The position numbers were made by a program, and so were the translations under genes. From contig NZ_WUMV01000003.1 in the NCBI RefSeq assembly GCF_009826895.1, positions 248,001 to 312,000 of the forward strand: 64,000 bases of DNA, written 5' to 3'. Below the pieces are notes generated by a model, which worked only from the letters and a program-made list of their open reading frames with translations, did no database searches and was not told where the DNA came from. Of the stretch, positions 19,136 to 27,837 are shown piece by piece; positions within the stretch are counted from its first letter, which is position 1, and each line of letters opens with the position of its first letter. The DNA is from Stappia sediminis. GTDB lineage: Bacteria > Pseudomonadota > Alphaproteobacteria > Rhizobiales > Stappiaceae.

Positions 19136-20992
19136 ATGGCAGCCGACAAGGGCAAACCGGGCAAAAACCAAGGTTCCGGGCCGCAACGTTCAGGATCCTA
19201 TTCCGGCGGGGCGCGCAAGCCGGTGACGATCGACCTGGAGGCGAAAGAGGTGAATAAAGCCGCTGCCGAGGGTAAGGAGAATTCCAAAAAGGCGGATGAG
19301 AAATCCTCCGGTGGTGCTTCACCTGGCCCCGGCGCGAAGGCCGCCACCTCGCCTTCAGCTACGTCGCAATCGGCATCGGCATCCGCCAGCAAACCCGGAA
19401 CCGCATCGGCGTCCTCCGGCAAGACGGCGGACACGAAGCCCGATGCCGCCAAGGAAGCCGCGAAACCTGCCGAGACGAAGGCTCCTCCCTCATCCGCCGC
19501 AACCTCTGCGGCAAGCGCCAGTGCTTCCGCCGGCAAGGATACGCCAAAGGGGGTGGGCGGGGATAAACAGGACAAGCCTGCCGACGCCAAAGCGGCGGAT
19601 GCCAAAACCGCCACCTCCTCCACCAAACCGGACGAGAAGGCTGCCGCTGCGTCGGGTGTGAAGTCGGGCACGGACACCGCGGCCAAGGCGGAGGACAAGG
19701 CGAAAGGCGCGCCTGCCGCTTCCGCGCTTCCCTCGCCTAAGACGGAGCAGAAAGCGGAGCAAAAGGAAGGCGTGGGCTTCGGCAAGCTGATCGCAGCCGG
19801 TGTCATCGGCGCGGTTCTGGTCGCGGGCGGGGGCTATGCGCTCAACCGCGCGGGCGTGCTGAACCTTTCCGCGCAAAGTGTCTCCGAAGACATGCGTGCT
19901 GCGCTGGAAGCGGCGCAGACGCGGGTGGAAACGCTTGAGAACCGGATTGCGGAACTCGCGCAAAGCGCTTCGTCGGGTGGCGAGCCGAGCGAGGCCATGA
20001 GCGCGCTTCAAACCCGCGTTTCAGCGCTTGAGGAAAGCGCATCCTCTGCCGGTTCGGAAGCGGGAGAGGCGGTTTCAGGCGAAATCGAGAGCCTGAAAAC
20101 GGGTCTCGCGGAGCTGCGCCGCTTCGTCTCCTCGGGAAGTGCCGGGGAAAGTGCCGGTCTTGCGGCGCTGGAAAAGCGGCAGCAGGACACGGCTGCCACG
20201 CAGGGCGAGATATCATCGCGGCTCGATGCGCTCGCCCCGGAGATCGAAACGCTGAAGGCGCTGCCGGGCCAGATCGAAACGCTCGGGTCGACGCTTGACG
20301 AGCAGTCGAAAACGATCGCCTCGCTTTCGCAGACGCTGAATACCGCTACGGAAGCCAACAAGCAGGCGCTTGCGGGCTTGCAGGAGAGCGTTACGGCCCT
20401 GCAGTCCGATCTCGCGGAAGTGAAATCGCGGCTTGAACCGATCGAAAGCCGGCTCGGCGATGCGACGGCGCGCGAGACGGCGGCACGCGCCATTGCCGTT
20501 TCCTCGCTGAGTTCGGCCGTCGACGAGGGCCGTCCGTATGAGACGCAGCTTGCCGCCGTCAAGGGCGTGCTTCCCGCCGACACCGACCTTTCCGCCTTGC
20601 AGGAACATGCGGCAGGCGGAATCCCGACGCGCGCGAGCCTGACCGCGCAGTTTCCCGCGGTCGCCCGCGCGATGACGGCGGCGCTCGACCAGCCGCCGCA
20701 GGACGGCGATCTGGTCGACTCGTTCCTGTCCAACGCCCGCTCGCTCGTCAGCGTGCGCACGCCCGGCGAAAGCGATGCGGCGACACCGGCCGCCGCCATC
20801 GGGCGGATGGAGGCCCGCGTCGGGGCGGGCGACTTCAAGGGCGCGATCGCCGCCTACGGCGAACTGCCGGAAAACGTGCAGGCGGCGGGCGCGGATTGGG
20901 TCGCCGCGGCAAAGGCGCGGGTTGCGGCTGACGTACTGGTCGCTAAGGTAACGGACAGTGTCCTGAAGGAATTGGCCAAATCCGGCAGTTGA
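19136..20992 (+). CDS. Mitofilin/Mic60-like inner-membrane protein (COG4223)
   Basis: 618 aa. Residues 1-210 are Ala/Lys/Ser/Thr/Pro-rich and disordered. One membrane segment follows (LIAAGVIGAVLVAGGGYAL, about 220-240), then a long coiled coil (about 255-450, heptad-like with AALEAAQTRVETLENRIAEL) and a C-terminal mitofilin-type domain. This layout and the place between hemD and hemY define the alphaproteobacterial homologue of mitochondrial Mic60, which shapes cristae and in bacteria intracytoplasmic membranes. The linker is low-complexity, so its alignment is poor, but the order of parts is clear. Confidence 0.88.
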   Translation: MAADKGKPGKNQGSGPQRSGSYSGGARKPVTIDLEAKEVNKAAAEGKENSKKADEKSSGGASPGPGAKAATSPSATSQSASASASKPGTASASSGKTADTKPDAAKEAAKPAETKAPPSSAATSAASASASAGKDTPKGVGGDKQDKPADAKAADAKTATSSTKPDEKAAAASGVKSGTDTAAKAEDKAKGAPAASALPSPKTEQKAEQKEGVGFGKLIAAGVIGAVLVAGGGYALNRAGVLNLSAQSVSEDMRAALEAAQTRVETLENRIAELAQSASSGGEPSEAMSALQTRVSALEESASSAGSEAGEAVSGEIESLKTGLAELRRFVSSGSAGESAGLAALEKRQQDTAATQGEISSRLDALAPEIETLKALPGQIETLGSTLDEQSKTIASLSQTLNTATEANKQALAGLQESVTALQSDLAEVKSRLEPIESRLGDATARETAARAIAVSSLSSAVDEGRPYETQLAAVKGVLPADTDLSALQEHAAGGIPTRASLTAQFPAVARAMTAALDQPPQDGDLVDSFLSNARSLVSVRTPGESDAATPAAAIGRMEARVGAGDFKGAIAAYGELPENVQAAGADWVAAAKARVAADVLVAKVTDSVLKELAKSGS

Positions 20993-21068
20993 TCCGGATC
21001 CGGCAAAATGAAGACAGCCGCCGGATCACGGCGGCGGGGAAGCGCGCGATGGGCAGGAGAGCTCAGTC

Positions 21069-22775
21069 ATGATCCGAGTATTGATCTTCATGGGCGTCGT
21101 ATTCGCCCTTGCGCTGGGCGCAGCCTGGGTGGCGGAACGGCCGGGCATCATCTCGCTCGACTGGCAGGGTTACCGCATCGAGATGGGAGTGATGACAGCA
21201 CTCGTCATCATCGCGGCCGCCTTCGTCGTTGCGCATATCCTGTGGGGTATCCTGCGAACCGTGATGCGCTCGCCCGACATCGCCTCGCGCTTCTGGCGCA
21301 GGCGCAAGAAGGACCGCGGCTATGACGCGCTCTCCAAGGGGCTCGTGGCGCTGGGCGTCGGCGATGCGCCGTCGGCGAAGCGATATGGCGCGGAAGCGGC
21401 CAAGCTGCTGAAAGGCGAGCCGGCGGCGAAGCTGCTGCTTGCCCAGACCGCGCAGCTTTCCGGCGACCGCGAGGAGGCGCGCAGGCGCTTCGAGGACATG
21501 CTGGAGGACCCGCGCCTGAAGGCCGTCGGCCTGCACGGGCTCTTCATCGAGGCCGAACGTCTGGACGAGCCCGTGGCCGCGCGCCACTATGCGGAGGAAG
21601 CGGCCGAACTCGTACCCGGCCTGCCCTGGGCGGGGCGGGCCGTGCTTGGCTATCAGGCCATGGGCGAGGACTGGGAAAAGGCGCAGCGCACGCTTGAGCG
21701 CAACTATGCCGCCAAGCTCATCGACAAGAAGACCTTCCGCCGCCACAAGGCCGTCATCATGACTGCCCGGGCCATGGAGCTGGAAGGCCGCGACCCGGAT
21801 CAGGCGCGCCAGCTCGCCTATGATGCGCACGGACTTGCGCCCGATCTGGTGCCTGCTGCCGCCCTTGCCGCCCGGCTCTTCACGCGCCGCGGCGAAATCC
21901 GCAAGACGCTGAAGATCGTCGAGGCAACGTGGAAGGTGAAGCCGCATCCCGACCTGGCCGAGGCTTACGCCCATGCAAGGTCCGGCGATTCCGCGCAAGA
22001 CCGCCTCGCCCGCGTGAAGTCGCTCGCGGCCTTGAGACCCAACAGCACGGATGGCGCCCTTGCGGTCGCCATCGCGGCGATAGAGGCGTCCGACTGGGGG
22101 CTGGCGCGCGAAAAGCTTGCGGCCGTCCTGCGCTCCAGCCCGACGCGCCGCGCATGTTTGCTGATGGCGGAACTGGAGGAGAAGGAAAACGGCGACAGGG
22201 GCCGCGTGCGCGAGTGGCTTTCCCGCGCAGTCCGGGCGCCCGCCGACCCGACCTGGGTGGCGGATGGTATCGTTTCCGACGAATGGGCCCCGGTTTCGCC
22301 GCTGAGCGGGCGTCTCGACGCTTTCGAATGGACGCAGCCCCCTGCCGCCCACCCGGAAGACGAGCTGGAAACCATCGACGAAAATCTGCTCGCCGCCTTG
22401 CCGAGCCTGCCCGAGAAAAAGCCCGAACCCGTGGCGCAACCCCGGGAGGAAGCCGCTTCGAAGCCGGAAGCCCCAAAGGTGGAGGCGAAGCCAGAGCCCG
22501 AGCCCGCAAGGGAGCCTGCTGAAACTGCGGCGGCCGCGAGCGAGCCCGTGACGGGCGAGATCATCACCCCTGAAAAGCCGGCGGAGAAGGCCGAGGCGGC
22601 GAAGGAAAAGCCCGCTGAAAAAGCACAGGCCTCCGGCGACGGGCCACAACGCGCGAAGGCGGAATCCGCGAAGGTGGAGACGATCGATTTTCCGCTGAAA
22701 CACATGCCGGACGACCCGGGCCCGGAGGATAAGGAAGAAGCGGCCGCGAAGGGCGGATTCCGGTTCTTCAATTAG
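21069..22775 (+). CDS. hemY: HemY-type tetratricopeptide inner-membrane protein
   Basis: 568 aa. Two N-terminal membrane segments (residues ~2-20 and ~40-65) carry the HemY N-domain motif WVAERPGIISLDWQGYRIE. TPR-like helices then extend to about residue 430, followed by an acidic, Ala/Pro/Glu/Lys-rich tail. HemY of this type (not protoporphyrinogen oxidase) is linked to heme synthesis at the membrane. It directly follows the mitofilin homologue. The tail of ~130 residues is disordered. Confidence 0.9.
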   Translation: MIRVLIFMGVVFALALGAAWVAERPGIISLDWQGYRIEMGVMTALVIIAAAFVVAHILWGILRTVMRSPDIASRFWRRRKKDRGYDALSKGLVALGVGDAPSAKRYGAEAAKLLKGEPAAKLLLAQTAQLSGDREEARRRFEDMLEDPRLKAVGLHGLFIEAERLDEPVAARHYAEEAAELVPGLPWAGRAVLGYQAMGEDWEKAQRTLERNYAAKLIDKKTFRRHKAVIMTARAMELEGRDPDQARQLAYDAHGLAPDLVPAAALAARLFTRRGEIRKTLKIVEATWKVKPHPDLAEAYAHARSGDSAQDRLARVKSLAALRPNSTDGALAVAIAAIEASDWGLAREKLAAVLRSSPTRRACLLMAELEEKENGDRGRVREWLSRAVRAPADPTWVADGIVSDEWAPVSPLSGRLDAFEWTQPPAAHPEDELETIDENLLAALPSLPEKKPEPVAQPREEAASKPEAPKVEAKPEPEPAREPAETAAAASEPVTGEIITPEKPAEKAEAAKEKPAEKAQASGDGPQRAKAESAKVETIDFPLKHMPDDPGPEDKEEAAAKGGFRFFN

Positions 22776-23315
22776 GGTAGGTGAATCCTCGAAGTTTGTT
22801 CGGCTGTATCTTCCCGATCGTCATCGCCGGGCGAAGACCCGGCGACCCATAGAAGAACTTGCTGCAAGCGGCGGCCCTGAATGGGTACGCGGGTCGGAGC
22901 CCGCGCATGACGAAGGGAAGGCAGTGCCCTCATCGATGGCTTCGCGGAAGCGATTCCCCGATTATTGCTGGCATTCGTCCCGGTAGAGCGCTTCCGCGAA
23001 CCAATCGAATACGCGGAACCTTTGGCTGTGTGGATTGGGTCTTCGATCAGGTCGGCGGCGAAGGCGCATTGAGATTGCTGGCGCTCCGGGAAAAAGTTTC
23101 CCTTCCCTTGCTTCCACAAGCCGAATTCGCGTATCAAACCCTCTTGCGTTGCCGGGCCGCCTCGGCTATCAAGCGCTCACTTCGGCATCGGTGGAAAGAT
23201 TTCGCCTATTGCCGCGCCCGATTTCGCCGGCTCGGCCTGTTTTCCAGGTTGAACTTCAAATGCGGATCGGTGAAGTTCGATACATAGCGGGGCGCTCCGC
23301 CCCTGCGTTTGGTAG
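22776..23315. other. Intergenic region between hemY and tRNA-Thr
   Basis: 540 bases without a convincing gene. The left part carries a bipartite palindromic repeat (22820-22911, listed separately). The rest has short reading frames in several phases with no family features, and presumably includes the tRNA promoter. Confidence 0.5.
22820..22911. repeat. Bipartite inverted intergenic repeat
   Basis: The left arm (22820-22850) starts GTCAT and ends ACCCAT, and contains the hairpin CGCCGGG/CCCGGCG. The right arm (22881-22911) begins ATGGGT and ends ATGAC, and contains CGCGGG/CCCGCG. The arms are imperfect reverse complements of one another around a 30-base centre. This is the form of dispersed palindromic elements seen in alphaproteobacterial intergenic regions. 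Confidence 0.6.
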
Positions 23316-23391
23316 GCCGCTTTAGCTCAGTTGGTAGAGCACATCATTCGTAATGATGGGGTCGCGTGTTCGAGTCACGCAAGCGGCACCA
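23316..23391 (+). tRNA. tRNA-Thr (anticodon CGT)
   Basis: A complete 76-base cloverleaf. The acceptor arms GCCGCTT/AAGCGGC pair, the D arm is GCTC...GAGC, the anticodon stem CATCA/TGATG encloses TTCGTAA with anticodon CGT at 23349-23351, and the T arm is GCGTG-TTCGAGT-CACGC. CCA is encoded. It reads the ACG threonine codon. Confidence 0.97.
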
Positions 23392-23401
23392 CTTTCCCAC
23401 C

Positions 23402-24439
23402 TCACAATTCATCACTGCCGACAAGTTCGAAGACCGTCTTTTCGCCGAAGCCGCGGATAACGGTGGGGCCGATTTCCTTCGCGACGAAGCTTCTGTCGAG
23501 GAGCTTGCGGAATTCCTCATGCATGAGGATTTGCATGGGTTCCGCCAGGGATTCAAGCCGTGCGGCGAGGTTCATTCCGGGCCCGAAAAGATCGTAGACG
23601 TATTTCTGGACGCCGACGATGGAGCCGACGACCGGGGCTGAAGCAAGGCCCATGCGGCAACGCCAGGTCTGGTGATGGGTCACGTTTCTCCGATCAAGGA
23701 AGTGGAGGACGCGCAATGCGACCGCGGCTATGTTGCTGGCGTGATCGGGCGAGGCTTCCGAAATGCCGGAAACCGCGATATAGGCGTCGCCCACCGTTTT
23801 CAGGCGCTCGCAGCCGAATTGCTCCACGATACGGTCGAACGAGGTGAAGATGTCGTTGAGTTCCGATATCAGCGCCGGCGGGTCTTCTGTCACCGCCATA
23901 TCGGTGAAGCCGGCGAAGTCCAGCATCAGGATTGATACATTGTCGTAGCGCTGGGGTGCGGTGACGCCGAACTGCTTCCACTCGTCGTAGATCGTCTTCG
24001 GCATGATGTTGAGCAGGACCTTCTCGACGCGCTCCTTCTCGCGGCGAAGCTCGCGGTTCTGCTTTTCGACCATGCTGGAGTACGACTGGATCATATACTC
24101 CATCTCCTTGATCTTCGTGACGTTCTGGCACTCGACCATGAGGACGGAGAGGTCGTTCCTGCTGTGGCGGCTGATCTTGGCGGCAAGGCTGATCTTGCGC
24201 TTGCCCGATGACGCCGCGACGTCGAGCAAGTAAGGTTTTTCCGCAGCCAGGCGCTTTTCAAGCCGCTCCGCGTCGAACTCGGGAAAGACCTCGGGCAGAA
24301 ACGCGCTTTTATCGCCGCGGCCGAACCAGTCGTCCCAGCAGTCGTTCGTGACGAGTATTTCGAAGGTCCCGGCATCGGCAACGGCAAGGCCGACGCCGAT
24401 CGACTTCAGCAAGAGCTCGTTGAAACGTTCGAGGTTCAT
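23402..24439 (-). CDS. PAS-linked class III adenylate cyclase
   Basis: 345 aa from the ATG at 24439. Residues 1-110 form a PAS-like sensor, 110-145 a signalling coiled coil, and 165-340 the cyclase catalytic domain. Key residues are metal-binding Asp174 and Asp218, ATP-selecting Lys214 and Asp283, and transition-state Asn290 and Arg294 (GPGMNLAARLE), so it should be an active adenylate cyclase. No membrane segments. A truncated globin gene lies 31 bases upstream on the same strand, suggesting gas- or heme-dependent control. The 3' end is next to the convergent tRNA-Thr gene. Confidence 0.9.
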   Translation of the reverse strand: MNLERFNELLLKSIGVGLAVADAGTFEILVTNDCWDDWFGRGDKSAFLPEVFPEFDAERLEKRLAAEKPYLLDVAASSGKRKISLAAKISRHSRNDLSVLMVECQNVTKIKEMEYMIQSYSSMVEKQNRELRREKERVEKVLLNIMPKTIYDEWKQFGVTAPQRYDNVSILMLDFAGFTDMAVTEDPPALISELNDIFTSFDRIVEQFGCERLKTVGDAYIAVSGISEASPDHASNIAAVALRVLHFLDRRNVTHHQTWRCRMGLASAPVVGSIVGVQKYVYDLFGPGMNLAARLESLAEPMQILMHEEFRKLLDRSFVAKEIGPTVIRGFGEKTVFELVGSDEL

Positions 24440-24470
24440 ACCCGGTTCCGCCGGAAAGGGCCGCGCGCGA

Positions 24471-24830
24471 TCATGGATGCACCACGAGAGCGCGCCGCCG
24501 CCTGAATTCATGCATGACCGTAGCGACATCTTCCGGCGAGCAATCGAAGTCTTCAAGCGTTTCCTGAAGCAGTTCGGCCATATCGTCGAACGCCTGCTCG
24601 CTGATTTCCAGGGGCTCGTGAATGCGCTGCAAGGTGGCGTCGTCATAGCTCGCCGGCCCGCCCATAAGGCTTGCAATGAACTTCGTCTGATGGTCGATCA
24701 GCCGCCCCATCTCCACGTCTTCGAAGTATTCGGCGAGATCCTCGGACTCCTCGACCTTGTGGTAGAAAAGCAGGACGATCTTGCTCACCGGAGCGAAGCC
24801 GCCCAGACGTTCGAAAAGCGGTAACGCCAT
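24471..24830 (-). CDS. Group 1-like truncated hemoglobin
   Basis: 119 aa from the ATG at 24830. It follows the truncated-globin pattern: LFERLGGFAPVSKIV helix A/B, Tyr23 at the B10 position, FEDVEMGRLIDHQTKFI, the MGGPASY turn, and His71 in LQRIHEPL as the likely proximal heme ligand (F8). The C-terminal half is short and divergent. It could bind O2 or NO and signal to the cyclase encoded 31 bases downstream. Heme binding is inferred, not shown. Confidence 0.8.
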   Translation of the reverse strand: MALPLFERLGGFAPVSKIVLLFYHKVEESEDLAEYFEDVEMGRLIDHQTKFIASLMGGPASYDDATLQRIHEPLEISEQAFDDMAELLQETLEDFDCSPEDVATVMHEFRRRRALVVHP

Positions 24831-25141
24831 ATTCCGCGTCTCCTTCGTCCGCCGCATGCGCGTCCGCGGACGTTCCTTTGTATTTTCATGCCGGTAGCTA
24901 GTAACTCACGATACGTTAGTATTACGAGTTCTGCCATAGTTGCTTCGGAGAAAAGCAAAAGCCGCAGTCGAGGAAAGCCGTATTGCGGCAGTCATCCGGG
25001 CGGAAACGGACGCGTGTCGTGTCAGGTTCTTCTTCCTCGTCGGGAATTACCGAAAAGGGCGCGATCCCGAGCGCATAAGCCTCGAAAAATCTACGAATGG
25101 TCTTAGAATTCGCCGGTCGGCTTCGGGTGGGTCAATCGGAC
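24831..25141. other. Intergenic region between globin and SDR genes
   Basis: 311 bases between divergent genes with no convincing reading frame. It includes a locally AT-rich stretch near 24890-24945 that could hold promoters, but no operator or terminator stands out. Confidence 0.4.
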
Positions 25142-25906
25142 ATGCTGGATCGCTTGAAAGGCAGGGTCATCCTGATTTCGGGTGGTGCGTCGGGCATCGG
25201 CGCGGCATGCGCGTTGCGTTGCGCGGACGAAGGGGGCTTCGTCATCCTCGCCGATGTGAACGTGGAGGCGGCGGAGGAAACGGCGCTGGATATCGGCCCG
25301 CAGGCCACGGCGATATCGCTCGACGTGCGCGACGAAGACAACTGGATCGCGGTCTTCGACGAGATCGAGGATACGCATGGCCGGCTGGACGGGCTCGTAA
25401 ACGGGGCGGGCTACCTGGAGGCGGGAACCGTCGAGGAGACCGATTTCGAAACCTGGCGGAAAGTTCTCGCCGTCAATCTCGATGGCACGTTTCTGGGCTG
25501 CAAGCACGCCATTCCGCTGATGCAGGACACCGGCGGCGGCTCCATCGTCAACATGAGCTCCGTCTCCGGGTTGATCGGCGGGCACAACCTTGCCGCCTAT
25601 AACGCCTCGAAAGGCGGCGTGCGCCTGTTGACGAAATCGGTCGCGCTTTACTGTGCCAGATGCAAGAACGGCGTGCGCTGCAATTCGGTGCATCCGACGT
25701 TCGTCGACACGCCCATGGTCGACGATCTCGTCGGCGATGCCGAAGATCCGTTGCGCGCCCGCGCGTCGCTGGAGCGGCAGGTGCCGCTCGGCCGGATCGC
25801 AAGGCCTGAGGAAATCGCGGCGATGGTCGCCTATCTGCTGTCGCCGGAATCCGCCTTCGTGACGGGCTCGGAAATGGTGATCGACGGCGGCGTTACCGCG
25901 CGCTGA
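25142..25906 (+). CDS. SDR family NAD(P)-dependent oxidoreductase
   Basis: 254 aa from the ATG at 25142. Classical short-chain dehydrogenase: coenzyme motif SGGASGIGAAC, NGAGYLEAG (NNAG equivalent), catalytic Ser in VNMSSVSG and Tyr-x3-Lys in YNASKGG, and the C-terminal GSEMVIDGG. An Asp at the end of the second strand (LADVN) predicts NAD+ preference. Substrate unknown. It is convergent with the glutamate-synthase-like gene. A role in the nearby sugar-acid locus is possible. Confidence 0.9.
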   Translation: MLDRLKGRVILISGGASGIGAACALRCADEGGFVILADVNVEAAEETALDIGPQATAISLDVRDEDNWIAVFDEIEDTHGRLDGLVNGAGYLEAGTVEETDFETWRKVLAVNLDGTFLGCKHAIPLMQDTGGGSIVNMSSVSGLIGGHNLAAYNASKGGVRLLTKSVALYCARCKNGVRCNSVHPTFVDTPMVDDLVGDAEDPLRARASLERQVPLGRIARPEEIAAMVAYLLSPESAFVTGSEMVIDGGVTAR

Positions 25907-25921
25907 GAGATATCCGCCGTC

Positions 25922-27610
25922 TCACACGCGCTGGAAGCCCGGAAGGCCGGTCGCGCGATGGGCTTCGGCCACATCGCTCGCCATCGCGAATGTGTCCGGA
26001 TCGGAGGCCTCCCACCACAGATCGTAAGGGGTTTCCTCCGGCGCCTCGACAAGCTGATTGGCGCCGATGAACGGATAGATCCGGTCGACGGTGCGCGCCT
26101 CCGTCGGGCTGATGCGGTGGAAGAAGTGGTGCGGCTCCAGATCGTGAATGCGCGCCAGGCCTGCCGCACCCGCGATATGGTTGGCGGCAGCCACCGTCTT
26201 GCGGTGGAAACGGGCGACCTGCACCGCCTTTTCGGCAACGACGAGGCCGCGCTGGCGGCGCTGGTCCTGGGTCGCGACGCCCGTGGGACATGTGCCCTCG
26301 TGACAGCGCATGGACTGAATGCAGCCGGCGGAGAACATGAAGGCGCGCGCGGCATTGGCCCAGTCCGCACCCAGCGCGATCGTCTGCGCGATGCCGGTGC
26401 CGGAATAGACCTTGCCGGAGGCGCCGAGGCGTATCTTGTCCTTCAGGCCCGAGCCGACAAGCGCGTTCCTCATGATCACAAGACCGTCGTAAAGCGGCTG
26501 GCCGACGTAGTTGGAAAGTTCGACGGGGGCAGCCCCCGTTCCGCCTTCCGCACCGTCCACGACGATGAAATCGATATAGATGCCCGTCGCCAGCATCGCC
26601 TTCATGACCGCGAAGACCTCATGCGGATGCCCGACGCAAAGCTTGATGCCGACGGGCTTGCCGCCGGAAAGCTCGCGCAGGCGCGCGGCGAATTCCACCA
26701 TCTCGCGCGGCGTCGAAAAAGCGCGGTGCGCCGCCGGGGATATGCAGTCCTCGCCAACGGGAACGCCGCGCGTCTCCGCGATCTCCTTCGTCACCTTGGC
26801 GGCCGGCAGGATGCCGCCGTGGCCGGGCTTCGCGCCCTGGCTGAGCTTTATCTCGATCATCTTGACCTGATCGTCACAGGCCGCGTCCTTGAACTTTTCG
26901 GGATCGAAGTTCCCGTCTTTGGTGCGGCAGCCGAAATAACCCGAGCCGAGTTCCCAGATCAGGTCGCCGCCGCCCTTGCGATGGTAGGGGCTTATCGACC
27001 CCTCGCCCGTGTCATGGGCGAAGCCGCCCATGCGCGCACCCGTGTTCAAGGCCTCTATGGCGCGCGCCGACAATGAACCGAAGCTCATCGCCGAAATGTT
27101 GAGAATCGAGGATGAATAAGGCCTTGCGCATTGCGGCCCGCCGATATCGAAGCGCGGATCCTCGCTTTCCGGCTCGACCGGCGCCATTGAATGCCCGAGC
27201 CAGCGGTATTCCGACTGGTAGACGTCCAACTCCGTCCCGAACGGGTGGTTGTCCTCCTCGTTGCGGGCGCGCTCATAGACGAGACTGCGCTGATCCTGGT
27301 TGAAGGGACGGCCTTCCAGGTCGCCCTCCACGATGTAGGAGCGCAAGTAAGGCCGGAGCGCCTGGAACAGATAACGGATCCAGCCGGTGACCGGATAATT
27401 GCGCAGGACCGCATAGCCGCTCTGCCGAACGTCATGCAGCGCTACGGCGAGGACCGCGAGGCAAACGAGAAATCCGATCCACCAGCCGGCGTGGAAAAAA
27501 CCGGCGATAAGAAACACGACGCCGGCGACGATCGCGGCGAGCGGAGCGATGCCGCGCCACATGCCGTTTCGTCCGGAAAAGGCGGCAAGCACGCTTTCGG
27601 GGTCGTTCAT
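25922..27610 (-). CDS. FMN-binding glutamate synthase-like protein
   Basis: 562 aa. An N-terminal hydrophobic region with two membrane segments (residues ~20-60) is followed by the FMN-barrel of glutamate synthase large subunits. Visible are NISAMSFGSLS, KMIEIKLSQGAKPGHGG, the FMN site DGAEGGTGAAP and GCIQSMRCHEGTCPTGVAT, which supplies the Cys residues of a 3Fe-4S-type cluster. It lacks the amidotransferase and GXGXG domains of full GltB, so it is a stand-alone, probably membrane-associated oxidoreductase of uncertain reaction. Confidence 0.88.
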   Translation of the reverse strand: MNDPESVLAAFSGRNGMWRGIAPLAAIVAGVVFLIAGFFHAGWWIGFLVCLAVLAVALHDVRQSGYAVLRNYPVTGWIRYLFQALRPYLRSYIVEGDLEGRPFNQDQRSLVYERARNEEDNHPFGTELDVYQSEYRWLGHSMAPVEPESEDPRFDIGGPQCARPYSSSILNISAMSFGSLSARAIEALNTGARMGGFAHDTGEGSISPYHRKGGGDLIWELGSGYFGCRTKDGNFDPEKFKDAACDDQVKMIEIKLSQGAKPGHGGILPAAKVTKEIAETRGVPVGEDCISPAAHRAFSTPREMVEFAARLRELSGGKPVGIKLCVGHPHEVFAVMKAMLATGIYIDFIVVDGAEGGTGAAPVELSNYVGQPLYDGLVIMRNALVGSGLKDKIRLGASGKVYSGTGIAQTIALGADWANAARAFMFSAGCIQSMRCHEGTCPTGVATQDQRRQRGLVVAEKAVQVARFHRKTVAAANHIAGAAGLARIHDLEPHHFFHRISPTEARTVDRIYPFIGANQLVEAPEETPYDLWWEASDPDTFAMASDVAEAHRATGLPGFQRV

Positions 27611-27702
27611 CGGTGATCCGTCCCTTGTGTGACTGCGTGGCGATTCAATCGCACGGGGACATCAGACACAAGAAAACCTTGCGTAAGAATTACATGCCGC
27701 CA

Positions 27703-27751
27703 GAGCATATTCCGTTCAGATTGAATCAAACTGAACGGCAAGAATATGCTC
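27703..27751. repeat. Palindromic intergenic element, first stem
   Basis: GAGCATATTC (27703-27712) and GAATATGCTC (27742-27751) pair exactly, and an inner CGTTCAG/CTGAACG (27713-27719 and 27731-27737) extends the pairing. This resembles the GAGCATG-type palindromes scattered in rhizobial genomes. It lies between the promoter side of the glutamate-synthase-like gene and the 3' end of the dehydratase operon. Confidence 0.6.
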
Positions 27752-27780
27752 AAGGTATAGAAGCTGAAGCGATTTCTTGT

Positions 27781-27804
27781 CGATCGGGTGTTTCAACCCG
27801 ATCG
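27781..27804. repeat. Palindromic intergenic element, second stem
   Basis: CGATCGGGT (27781-27789) and ACCCGATCG (27796-27804) form a perfect 9-bp stem with a 6-base loop. It is 30 bases from the first stem and probably part of the same composite repeat. It may also act as a transcription stop for the minus-strand operon to its right. Confidence 0.55.
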
Positions 27805-27837
27805 GAAAGCGCTTTAAGGGAGATCGACCAACGCATA

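Noticed and set aside
21063-22703. 546-codon minus-strand open frame
   Set aside because: Antisense of hemY, which has clear membrane segments and the HemY N-domain motif.
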